From positions 434,001-498,000 of the forward strand of contig JAAVVG010000004.1 of assembly GCA_012976225.1 (NCBI GenBank): a DNA stretch of 64,000 nt, given 5' to 3'. The translations under genes were made by a program, and so were the position numbers. The notes beneath the pieces are model-generated. The model had not been told where the DNA came from and made no database searches. It saw only the letters and a list, made by a program, of their open reading frames with translations. Position 1 is the first letter of the stretch, and every line of letters starts with the position of its first letter. Source of the DNA: Golubevia sp. BC0850 (Eukaryota; Basidiomycota; Exobasidiomycetes; Golubeviales; Golubeviaceae). This document shows positions 54,754-64,000 of the stretch, in pieces.

Positions 54754-56880
54754 ATGGAATCAACCATCACAGTCAACGTCAAAGGACCATCTGAGTTGAA
54801 ACTAAGTCTCAAAATTGATCCAAATAACACAATCAGAGCCTTGAAGGAGGAGATCGAAAAGCAGAAGGCTGATTTCCCTGCTGATAGGTAAGTTTTAGGT
54901 GGTCACAGTCGTACTAAGCCCGTCTATGGAAGGGAAGCAACGAGCAACGAGCACAGAGTAGAAATAACAACGAATATTTCTAAATTAACAGAATAGGAAC
55001 CGTTTCAGAACGCTCTTGCCCATTCAATTGCTTAACTCCACCTCTCCTATCCCTCGATGCCGCTTTGACGTCCTCAGTCAACGTCTGATCTACAGTGGAA
55101 AGGTCTTGAAAGATGAAGAAACTCTCACCTCGTACAACCTTAAGGAAGGTCGTGAGTAATCTCCTGCCTCAGACTCAAAACCTTTCAGTCCTCTATCTCT
55201 CTGGCTTTCCTAATCTCCCCTTTGTAAATCTCTCTCCCTTTCAGACACTCTTCACATGGTTCGTTCAGCAGCTCGTTCAGCTCCTTCAACTGGAAATCCA
55301 ACTTCCTCGTCAAACCCATCTCAAACTGCTGCAGCTGGCTCAGCAGCCGCACGAGGTGCTCCCTCTAATTTCGCAACTGGTCAGAACTTTGGTTCCGATC
55401 CTCTAGCTGCTTTGAATCGTGCAGATTTGGCTGGTCCTCATATGGCTAATTTGAACCCTTTCGCTTCGATGGGGATCAATCAGAATGATCCTAATGTGAG
55501 TAGTGTTGGGAGCTGGAAGTGGCGGATGAGGGTCAGGTGGGTGGTAGGACGGCGGAGGATCTCTGAGAAGTAGCATTGCGAGATTTCGAGAGAATCATGA
55601 GGCAAAGAAACCCAGTTCAGGCGTCTGAAGAGAGACCACTCAGGAGAAGTGAAGGACTGCCCAACTCATCTCCTTCTTTCCAATCCCTCGACCTGCTCCT
55701 TTCACTCTCTACAGATGATGATGAACATGATGTGAGTCTTTCTTCCATGCTCTACAGGTCCTACTTCTCCATTTCTATTCCCTCAAGTTTGAAGTTATGA
55801 GGCTCACGGGATCGCCCTGCTCTTCCCTCTCTCCTTTCTCAGGCAAAACCCTCAAGTCAGAGACCAGATGCGTGCTGCTCTTTCCAGACCAGAAGTTGTC
55901 GATCAAGTGAGCGATATTTCTGGCCGAATCATTTGAAGACTTGGCACGGAGGACCAATACCTTTCCTCTCACCACTGACCGATCCTCGACCTTCCTCGCC
56001 TATCTCTAGATCATCGCCAGCAATCCTCAAATGGCTCAAATGGGACCCCAAGTCAGAGAAATGAGTAGGTATCATTCTTTTCTCTCTTTGTTCTCTTCCC
56101 CTTCGGTCGCTGATTGCCTTTCGTATTTCCTTATCAACAGTGCGCAACCCAGAATTCGTCGAAATGATGACTAATCCGGAAACTATGCAACGTATGGCTC
56201 GTATGCAAGCTATGATGGGAGGACAAGGTATGGGTGGAATGATAGGAGGAGGAGGAGGAGCTCAAGCTGGAGCTGGCGCTCAGTGGCCCCCTCCTGGAAC
56301 TTTCGGGCAGCCTGCTGCTGGCGAAGCCCCTCAAGCCGGACAAGCTGGGGCTGCAGCCGGAAATCCTTTCTCTGCTTTGGGTGGAATGGGTGGACTCGGA
56401 GGGCTTGGAGGAATGGGAGGGCAAGGAGGTGGAATGGGGGCAGGACAAATGGACGCGTGAGTATCTGAAAGGGAGACTTCAATCTGGACGTCTGCTGACC
56501 TGTAGCTTTTCCTTGTATCTTCTCTAGTTTACGTCAACTTCTAGGAGGTCAGGGAGGAGGATTTGGAGGAGGCGGGTTCGGAGGAGCTCCAGCTCCCCCT
56601 CGTGATGCTCGTCCTGCTGAAGAACGTCTGGCTCCACAACTTGAGCAGATGCAAGGTGAGTACATTTGATGATGGAATCATCGGTCGCTCATCATTCAAT
56701 CGAACTTATATTGACACTGATTGTCCTATCTCCACTTCAACAGCCATGGGTTTCACTGACGGAGCCGCCAATTTGAGAGCTCTACTTACGAGTGGTGGAT
56801 CTATCGAGGCTGCTATGGGAATGCTTTTCGATGATCCTTCAGGAGGTCCTCAGAATCCTCACGGAGGTGGAGGAGCGTAA
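54754..56880 (+). CDS. DSK2: Ubiquilin / Dsk2 (UBL-UBA shuttle protein)
   Basis: Nine exons: 54754-54887, 55078-55151, 55245-55495, 55715-55731 (17 nt), 55843-55906, 56010-56064, 56141-56456, 56528-56655 and 56744-56880, giving 391 residues. The N-terminus is a ubiquitin-like domain ([58 protein letters not shown]). The centre is an STI1-like segment (NPQVRDQMRAALSRPEVVDQIIASNPQMAQMG, MRNPEFVEMMTNPETMQRMARMQAMMGG). A Gly/Ala/Met-rich linker follows. The C-terminus is a UBA domain (RLAPQLEQMQAMGFTDGAANLRALLTSGGSIEAAMGMLF). Dsk2 carries ubiquitinated clients to the proteasome and shields membrane-protein segments. The 17-nt exon 4 encodes a Met/Asn run (MMMNM) that completes the STI1 entry. The UBL and UBA order and length match the family. 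All junctions keep the frame. Confidence 0.94.
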
Positions 56881-57349
56881 GAAAGCTGAGAGAGAAATCA
56901 GTGTTTACTTTAATGTTGTTTCTTCGCTGGTTGTAGATATTGAGTCGGTATTCGAGGCACGAATGAAACTCTTTCGAGTTCTCTTTCAAAAAGGTCTGTC
57001 TTCCTCCTGTTTCATTCAGGTGGCAGAATGCGAGAAAGTCTCGGTAAGCCAATGTTTCGAATGGATGTTTTCAGTTGGCCATTCTGTTCATGCTTGACGT
57101 GGTGGTGCGAAGACCGATTTCTATCCTGTCGGAAGCAAAGCTTGGAGTCTTCAGCAAAGATTCATAAGTTAAAGGCTCAGTACAAGTTGGCTTTTTCTGA
57201 ATCGGAGCTCACTCAGTCACTCTTACAGTTGGTTCGATTCGGGCTTTGCTTTCATCGTCACACGAAGAGAAGGAAGAAATCCGAAATGAGTAGAACACTC
57301 GGTTCCGACAAGATATCTCGTATGTACCAACACTTTTCGAAGCCGCAGC
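56881..57349. other. Convergent 3' flanks of ubiquilin and AFG1 genes
   Basis: 469 bp between converging stop codons. Frames here (56813-57052 minus, 57028-57429 plus) are shadows or chance. Nothing else was noted. Confidence 0.5.
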
Positions 57350-60300
57350 TCATTTCTCGCCCCCTTTCCTCCCTCTCCTTTTCCTTCCCATCTCCCTACC
57401 TCTCTCATCATCTTCCTTCAATTTCTTAATCTCTTCCTCGTCTTGACTCAAAGCTCTGACTCCTTTTCCCCATTTCCCAGCCTTTGCATTCCAATCATCC
57501 CTGACTCCCCACACATGATGAGCAGAGAGAACTGGAGGACCATCTTTGGAATAAGATTCGGTTGTAGGACCAGAAGAGAAATCCGGAGAAGAAGAAGAAT
57601 AAGGGATAGAAGGAGTCTGAGAAGAAGTTCGAGCGGGGAAGGTTGAGTGCTGAGGAAGGGGAAGGGAAGGGGATGAAAGAGTCAAAGAAAGAAAACAGAG
57701 GAGACAACAAAGCGACGAATGGATTCGGAACATAAACTCGAGCCCGATGGACACTCACCTCGTAAGAAGCTTCATCTGCGAAGTCCATTGTAGCACCTGC
57801 GCTTTCCTTCCAGTCTGAAGATCTAGGCTTGATGGAAGCTACCTTCCCAGAAACAACTTTCTTCTCTCCACCTCTCCAATTTCCAATCTCTTCATCCAAA
57901 AGTGGCCTCCACTGTTTCCTGATATTCCAATTTGGATGTCCCATTTCATACAACCTAGACACAGCTCTCTGATAAGAGAACCTCTCATCTTCACCAGTAA
58001 AGATAGAAAGTTGTTTGAATCCGATTTTATCAGCTAACTTCCTCTCAGCTTCTTGTTCAGGAGATTCTTGACCAGGTTGGTTCTTACTCGAAAAAGAAGT
58101 GAAAGAAGTCGGGGTAGATTGATAAGAAGAAATGTTAGGCCTAAAACCTTCTTCCACATCTTGATTCGCTTCTGAAAAAGTTTCAGATTGAATCAAAGTT
58201 TCAGACATTAATTCTTGAAAGTCTCTTTCTTTATTTTTCTGTTGAGATTCTGAAAGGAAAGGAGATGGAGAACCTTTTGCACTCATATCAATGATGTCAT
58301 CTGGTTCTGTTGATTTGAAACCTGGTAGTTTTCCCATTCCTGCAGCTGGACCTTGTCTACTAATTGCAGCTGCTTCTTCTGCATCTGGAAAGAAAAGATC
58401 ATCGAATTTGCTGTCTGAAAGAATGATTAACCTGCAGCCTGCCTCGTAAACCGCGTCTAGAAAGGTGATTAATCTTCTGGCTTGGTTCTTGTGAAGTAAA
58501 GTCATTTGAGGGATTGGTCCAAGGATGATGGTATGATAGCTTGAAGCTAGAGTTAAGTAGTCCGCAGGTCCTAGAGGTGAATCACAGAGATCTGAGAACG
58601 TGAACCGACACAGAGATGGAGCATCTGCTGAAGATGGGATTGAAAATGGGACAGCGACTGAACGTCCATAGACTTGAACTGAAGAGGGTTCGCCTGGGGA
58701 GAGAACGAGAAAGAAGTCGAGCATGAGATCTGTTGGGAAACCACAAATTGGTGAAATACTCTAGAAAGGACTCACCTTTCCTACCACCAACCGCCTCTTC
58801 CACTGCCCTCTCAAACTCTTCTTCCTGACCCTTCAAGAAGAAAGTCGATTTCTGTTGGGCAACTTCTCCATTTTCGTTCTGATCTCTCTGTTCTTCCAAA
58901 GCTTCATCAATCTCTTGATCAAAAGATTTCGACATCTTGGAAGGATCGAAAGGTAATCTTCGGAAATCACGATTGGCTCTCATTTCGTGGACAGGGCATC
59001 TTGCACGTAACATTTCCAAGAATGAAAGTAATTGAGTTCTTTGAACGTTTGAAGAATAAAGGTCTTCCGGTACTCTATTTGAAGTTGCGATAATTACACC
59101 TCTGGATTTGGAAAGGAAAGGAAAGCAGAAGGCAGAACGAGATGGATCAGTGGACGAGGATCCTTTGATTCAAATAGTTTTATTTCGGGGTAGCTCCTTG
59201 GTGAAGGAAAGCTGAACGGAACCCAAGGATCGAGCCGAGCTCTCTCTCTCTCTCTTCAACTTCGAAATGCAAGCCATTTAGACTTACCCCAATTTCCAGT
59301 AACCTTCCAAAACTCTCCTCAAAATCCCAGCCGAAGCAACATCAACCAATTGAACCTCATCAAACCAAAGAACATGCCCATACTTCAAAAACAAAGTTGA
59401 AGCCACATGTAATGGCAAAGTAGTGTTTGATATTCCCTCGACTTTTAAATTTGAGAATTTATCATCTGGTTTCGAAGGTTCATGCCAACCACCTTTATTT
59501 GAAGAATCAGGTCTAAAGAAAGGCATACCTGAAAGATATTTGGTCCAATTTCCAGTAGATTTCTCATCTGAAGAAGAAGAAGATCTTTTCCAATAGACAC
59601 CCATTCCAGTCTTGGGAAGAACGTTTCTTGGACCTGAAGAGGATGAGTCTCTGGATTCTAGATCTGAAAAGGAGGTCGCGAGTGGAGTTGGAGGTGCGCC
59701 GCCTCTTAATGAAATTCTACGTCTTTCTGCTTCAGCCCAAATGATTTTGTAAACTTCTAGAAGGAGATGATGATAGTGCCGTCTAAAGAATTAGAAGGTT
59801 TGATTCGAAAGAAATGGAAATGGTTGAAGATTAGGTCAGCCAGATACCTTTCAGCTCTCTACCTCAAACACTCACCTAAACTTCCACTTCACTGGTAAGC
59901 TTTCATAAAACATTTCAGCCATCAAAGACTTTCCAGTTCCAGGAGGTCCAGTAAGCATCAATCCTTTTGGTAAACCTAAACTTTCCAACTCGTCTTGATT
60001 TGATAACCATTTGGTCAATTCTCCAATTGTTGAACTATCAACCTGTGAATTTGAACTCGGATTCAAATCCGATCTTTCATTTCTAAGCTTTTGAAGTGTT
60101 GAAGATTGAGTTTGTCCATTTTGAGAAGTGGTTATTGGTTGAGATTCAGAATTGTGTAAAATTCCTAAGAGATGAGCTGGTGGGACGTAATCTTGTAGAA
60201 CTCGAGATAGATTTCGGAGCTGTGTAAAAGAAGAAAAGTTAGTCAAAATGAAGGAATTGATAGAGAAACCAGAAAAGAAATACTAACTTGAATTAAAGCT

Positions 60301-60533
60301 CGAAGTTGTTCTTCGTCTTGTTCTAATTCTCCGTTGGCTACTTTTGCTCGATAGATTAGTAAAGGGTCAGTCACTTGAAGAGAAGTTGACATGGATCCAT
60401 TCTGAAAGGAGCTGGAAGGGTTCGGAGGGAAGCTGGTAGTTGAAGCGTAGAATCTTCGGGCTGGTAGTCTGTGGAGGATAAAAGTTGGATTCTGATTGGA
60501 TAAAAAGGTTCTTATTCGACTTGAAGAGAACAT
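57350..60533 (-). CDS. AFG1: AFG1/LACE1-type mitochondrial AAA-like ATPase, enlarged
   Basis: Six exons, 60533-60288, 60219-59876, 59782-59288, 59101-58776, 58693-57759 and 57649-57350, give 881 residues. A mitochondrial presequence (RIRTFLSNQNPTFILHRLPARRFYAS) precedes YRAKVANGELEQDEEQLRALIQLRNLSRVLQDY, the family N-terminus. Walker A is GLMLTGPPGTGKSLMAEMFYESL; Walker B is LWFDEVQLVDVASAGILRRVLE; sensor region GVIIATSNRVPEDLY. Then CPVHEMRANRDFRRL, FSDLCDSPLGPADYLTLASSYHTIILGPIPQMT, QARRLITFLDAVYEAGCRLIILS and FSYQRAVSRLYEMG are AFG1 blocks. The final PPVLSAHHVWGVRDDWNAKAGKWGKGV closes the protein. Yeast Afg1 helps degrade misassembled mitochondrial-encoded subunits. The usual length is about 450-520; extra length comes from inserts after Walker A, a charged stretch, and a roughly 170-residue Ser/Glu-rich region. 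It is divergent from BUD23. Confidence 0.92.
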
Positions 60534-60926
60534 CGTCTATGATTTTGAATCGATTAATCTGTTTAATTACAGTCAAACAAGATAAAGGATAGAATGTAAA
60601 GTAGATTTGCGTAGACTAGAATAGTTGAAGTGAAAGAAAAGAAGCTTTGTCAGACGAACCAAGACGGGTTCTCCTCGAGAATTGGACGTCTCCTTCAAGA
60701 AGCTCTGAACTCCAAGCCAGAGATCTTAGTTTTGGAATCAGAAAACTGGATTGATTGGTGGATGGGATGACGATGAGTTGCTAATCAACTTCTCGATCGA
60801 CAACCAGTCCCAGCCAAACTCGGCGAAGCTCCTCGGTAGTCAGACAATCCAAAAAGTTCATCTTCGCATCTCTACACACACTCTCTCTCTCCAAACTTCT
60901 TTGATTCCACTTTTAAAATCTTCAAA
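60534..60926. promoter_or_regulatory. Divergent promoter between AFG1 and BUD23
   Basis: 393 bp between two divergent starts. No TATA box or repeat stood out. Assignment is from layout. Confidence 0.5.
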
Positions 60927-62316
60927 ATGAGTCGACCTGAACACATTGCGCCTCCAGAAATCTTCTACGGAGATGTAGAAGCTTCAAAATACACAGCAAA
61001 GTGAGCCTTCAACCTCCCAAGTTCCTTTCTTGCAGTCCATCTCTGACCTACCTCTTCCCCTCTCCTTCTCAGCACTCGAGTCCAGACGATCCAATCAGAA
61101 ATGACATACCGAGCATTGGAACTACTAGCTTTACCGGAACATCGACATCCAGCTCTACTTCTAGACATTGGATGTGGAAGTGGTCTTTCAGGTGAAATCT
61201 TGACTGAAGAAGGTCATGATTGGGTTGGAATGGACATCAGTCCAAGTATGTTGGAAGTGGCTCTAGAAAGAGAAGTCGAAGGTGATCTTTTGTTAGCTGA
61301 TGCTGGACAGGGAGTTGGGTTTAGAGCTGGTACTTTCGATGGGGCTATTAGGTGAGTCAAGAGAGAGAAGAGGAGGAGGTAGAATGGGATGATTTTGTGA
61401 ATCAGAAGGGAAATTTATGCCGATCCGTACTGATCAGATAGAAGTATCGTAGAGGTAGAGAGGAAGAGAGGATGTCGAGATGGGCAGCTCTTCTTTAGGG
61501 CCTACTTGACAGACTCTGTTTCGATATTCGACATACCCCAACTCCTATTGATCAAACAAGAAAAGGAGAAGCTACATCAAACCAGACACGTAGAGGAAGA
61601 AGCGGGTTCCCTAATCATCCCAACCCTCTGTCCCTCTCTCTCCTTCCTCTTCAACTCACAGTATCTCAGTCCTCCAATGGCTCTGCAACGCAGATACAAA
61701 CACAGCAAAACCAGCAGCACGACTTTTGAATTTCTTCACAACCCTCTACGCCTCCCTAACAAGAGGTTCAAGAGCAGTCTTTCAATTCTACCCAGAATCA
61801 GATTCTCAATGTCAATTCATCATGTCTTTTGCAACCAAAGCAGGTTTTGGTGGAGGTTTAGTGATTGATTATCCAAATTCTAAAAAAGCTAAGAAGTTCT
61901 ATTTGGTTTTATGGGTTGGAGGTGAGATGATGGATGGTGGAGGGAAACAAACTGTTCCTATGGCTAAGAGAGCTGAACATGAGGAAGCGATGGAAGAAGT
62001 CGAAAACGATGAGAAAGGAAAGGGGAAGGTTAGATGGGAAAGTAAAAGGAATGAAGCTGTTAAAGGTCAGAAAGGGAAAAAGAAAAGAGGGAAGAAAGTC
62101 ACTGGGAAGGAATGGATTATGGGGAAGAAAGAACTTTATAGGAAGAGAGGTAAAGAGGTGAGTTGGTGGAAATCGGTTGACAAGAAGAAAGATGGGATTT
62201 GGTGCGATGAGGATTTGCTTGGTGTTGATTCTCTCTCTCTCTCTCTCTTCCCCATCTCCTAGGACGTTCCCAGAGATTCGAAGTTCACTGGAAGGAAACG
62301 TCGTACAGCTTTCTAG
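60927..62316 (+). CDS. BUD23: 18S rRNA (guanine-N7)-methyltransferase BUD23
   Basis: Four exons, 60927-61000, 61073-61351, 61662-62157 and 62263-62316, give 300 residues. The family start [28 protein letters not shown] is present, followed by SAM-binding [16 protein letters not shown] (motif I), [36 protein letters not shown], then [25 protein letters not shown] and [24 protein letters not shown]. The C-terminal domain ([35 protein letters not shown]) is the conserved Bud23 tail that binds the pre-rRNA. The enzyme, with Trm112, methylates G1575 (yeast numbering) of 18S rRNA during 40S maturation. All junctions keep the frame. The middle of exon 3 has a Lys-rich insert. It is the second ribosome-biogenesis gene in the window, with SOF1; they are not adjacent. 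Confidence 0.95.
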
Positions 62317-62827
62317 AAACCTTGGCTCTTCCAACAGTCCCTTCTCTTTGCTCTTTTCATTTTCGTTTGTATTATTATTGCCTCATCTTCTTTTCACGTC
62401 AACCGTATTCTTCTTTCACTCGCAGATTCCCGTTTAACCTTGACCTGGATTTGTCTCCTTGGTCACCACGGGCCCGTATCTTCTTCTTCCTGTTCCCTTT
62501 CGATCAGTGGAGACAAAGGTTTTCACCCTCTTCAGAGCTAGCCTTCAATCTCCCATGATCAGGTTCCAACTCAACAAAGTGTCTCTTACGTATACCAACT
62601 TGATAGGATGTTTGAAGATGAAGCAGTTGATATCACTTTGTTTCTGAGTGCGGAAGTATCTTATCAAGGGGTTTTCTTACGAGATTTCTAGAAAGGAAGG
62701 GATAGGGACGTTCTCTCGTGGATTCATTTCTTTCTTGTTTATCCTTCCTCCTGCCCCCTTTTCTTATCCTCATCTGAGACTTGCATAATACCTGATTCGC
62801 AGTTTCTCACTTCTTCCTTCAGTCAAA
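62317..62827. other. Intergenic between BUD23 and the partial gene
   Basis: 511 bp without a gene. Short plus-strand frames (62322-62558, 62459-62647) have no features. The right part should hold the promoter of the next gene; no TATA box was seen. Confidence 0.45.
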
Positions 62828-64000
62828 ATGGATAAATTAGAACTCAAGACAGGAGATGCCAAGGGAAGACTACTAACCAAGCTCGACAGTCTTTCAGAAG
62901 ATCTGTCTGTGCAGTTAGTAGAACAAATCAGAAGTTGGACGCTGGTGAAGAATGAAGTAGAGAGAGTACAGATGAGGATGTGAGTTCACTGAGTTCATGA
63001 GTTGTCACCTGTCTGACCATTCCTTTAATCCCCATGTTCTTGGCTGAATGACTGACCTATCACTCCCTTCATCTCCTCATTTCGGTTGAGAGATTCGACT
63101 CTCAGAGCCTTGTCCCTGACGTCCAGATTAGGCCATCAAAGTTACTATCCCTCTCTCATCAGAAACCTCCGCCTCTGTCCGTCTCTATTGACTGCCTTCT
63201 CCCAAGTCTTGGAAAGAGATATGGATTCAGGCGCGCAAGCTAGATCACTCCTTCTACACCGAAAAAGAATCAGCTTTGAGAATCAAGTCTCTATCCCTCT
63301 TGCTCAACTGGACTCGTTGGTCTCTTCAACCTCAAATCAATACGACTCTTACAAGGCAGTGCCCCGTTCAGAACGTAAGCTCTACCGGGACAAAGCAGTG
63401 GAGAATGCGATGAAGACTTTCTCCAGCAAGATCCAAAGCCTGCAAACACTAGTAATTTCTCATCCGGAGGTTTGGGAGCTGCCTCTAGTGGAGCGAGTCG
63501 GAGGAAAGGGGATTCTTTTCTCTTTTCTTACCAACTCACTCAAACAGATTCACATCAGGAGGGCTGGAAATCCCGAAGGGGATCTCCATGCCAACAAGGC
63601 GATCTGGCTCCTCTGCTTCTGTCCTCTTCTACGTCAAGCCATTCTCGCTATCAATATGACGGCTAAAGCAGGGTCCTTTCTGGCAAAGTACCACGAGACT
63701 TTCAGCGGCTTATGGAAGATTGAAGACTTGGCTCTAGAGGTTTTCTTCATTCACGATCAGTCAAATAGAAGCACTTGGTGGTGATTGCCTTGGGAAAGTC
63801 GGAGGAGTTGGAGGCTAGGAAGTCGAAAGTCAGACGCTATCGGCAACCTTTTATCGATAACAAAGGAACTCAGATCTTTGGAGGTTCGTTTGAGTGTGTC
63901 ATCAAGAGAGGGAGACCACTCTCGTGTCACCTCGGAGTCTCTCTCTGTCCTGTTAGGAAGATCTCAGGAGACCTTGACTCACATGAGAATGATGGGGTTC
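62828..64000 (+). CDS. Hypothetical protein, 3' partial at window edge
   Basis: Exon 1 (62828-62979) starts MDKLELKTGDAKGRLL and is helical (LSEDLSVQLVEQIRSWTLVKNEVERVQ). Exon 2 starts at 63091 (after TTGAG) and reads DSTLRALSLTSRLGHQSYYP, LRLCPSLLTAFSQVLERD, LAQLDSLVSSTSNQY and ANKAIWLLCFCPLLRQAILAINMTAKAGSF. It runs to a stop at 63784. However, a better continuation exists: from 63763 a frame opens to the window end (KHLVVIALGKSEELEARK, RYRQPFIDNKGTQIFGG). It would be reached by a 29-nt intron from GAG|GTTTTC to AAATAG. The overall pattern (short helical N-terminus, Leu-rich repeats of hydrophobic segments) resembles fungal F-box/LRR-type hypothetical proteins, but no F-box signature is visible and I do not assign a family. 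Confidence 0.6.

Noticed and set aside
61909-62334. Minus-strand 141-codon frame
   Set aside because: It is the reverse of the Lys-rich BUD23 exon and is rich in Phe and Pro as expected for an antisense shadow.

Overview
The window is a compact, intron-dense piece of a fungal nuclear genome. Almost every gene is broken by short introns of about 50-110 bp with GTGAGT/GTAAGT-type donors and pyrimidine-rich (C/T)AG acceptors. The gene set includes an Sst2-type RGS protein, a CCNB1IP1/HEI10-type RING protein, a class II HDAC with an Arb2 domain, a free-standing dihydroorotase and an RTA1-family protein. This combination suggests a basidiomycete, most likely a yeast-forming Pucciniomycotina lineage of moderate GC. 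The lineage is inference from gene structure and protein style only. I saw no tRNA, rRNA or CRISPR array, and no transposon with a readable coding region.

Layout. 1-6 kb: two minus-strand, low-complexity Ser/Lys-rich proteins of unknown role; the first runs off the left edge. 6-10.4 kb: ALG12 mannosyltransferase and an RTA1-like membrane protein. 10.7-13.3 kb: a 14-exon HEI10/CCNB1IP1-like meiotic RING protein. 13.7-19.9 kb: an importin-11/Kap120 karyopherin, divergent from dihydroorotase. 20.5-24.2 kb: a large Ser/Thr kinase. 24.8-28.9 kb: the ribosome-biogenesis WD40 protein Sof1/DCAF13, divergent from the ATP-synthase chaperone ATP12. 29-33 kb: a small coiled-coil gene, EMC10 and a UPF0598 mitochondrial protein. 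33.8-37.8 kb: the HDA1-type deacetylase. 37.8-41.2 kb: a gene-poor stretch. 41.2-47.5 kb: an MFS sugar transporter convergent with a GH36 (raffinose synthase/Sip1-like) enzyme. 48.3-51.2 kb: the DEP-RGS protein. 53-57 kb: an F-box protein and a ubiquilin (Dsk2). 57.3-62.3 kb: the AFG1 mitochondrial ATPase, divergent from the 18S rRNA methyltransferase BUD23. The right edge holds a partial gene I do not recognise.

Most genes are unrelated housekeeping functions in divergent or convergent pairs that share 0.1-0.7 kb flanks. Two mitochondrial-maturation genes (ATP12, AFG1) and two ribosome-biogenesis genes (SOF1, BUD23) are present. The transporter/GH36 neighbourhood is the only pair with an obvious shared theme, carbohydrate use.

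The most unusual structure is an approximately 365-bp, near-identical inverted duplication. One copy is the TATA-bearing promoter and 5' leader of the sugar transporter. The other lies backwards inside the first intron of the histone deacetylase gene. Removing that copy leaves a normal intron of about 85 nt, so the intron copy looks like a recent insertion. It places a complete-looking promoter antisense to the deacetylase catalytic exon. Other oddities are 11- and 17-nt microexons, several junctions that need introns of 25-40 nt or a break in frame, a 36-unit GA repeat serving as a splice-site polypyrimidine tract, and G-quadruplex-forming runs at regulatory positions.
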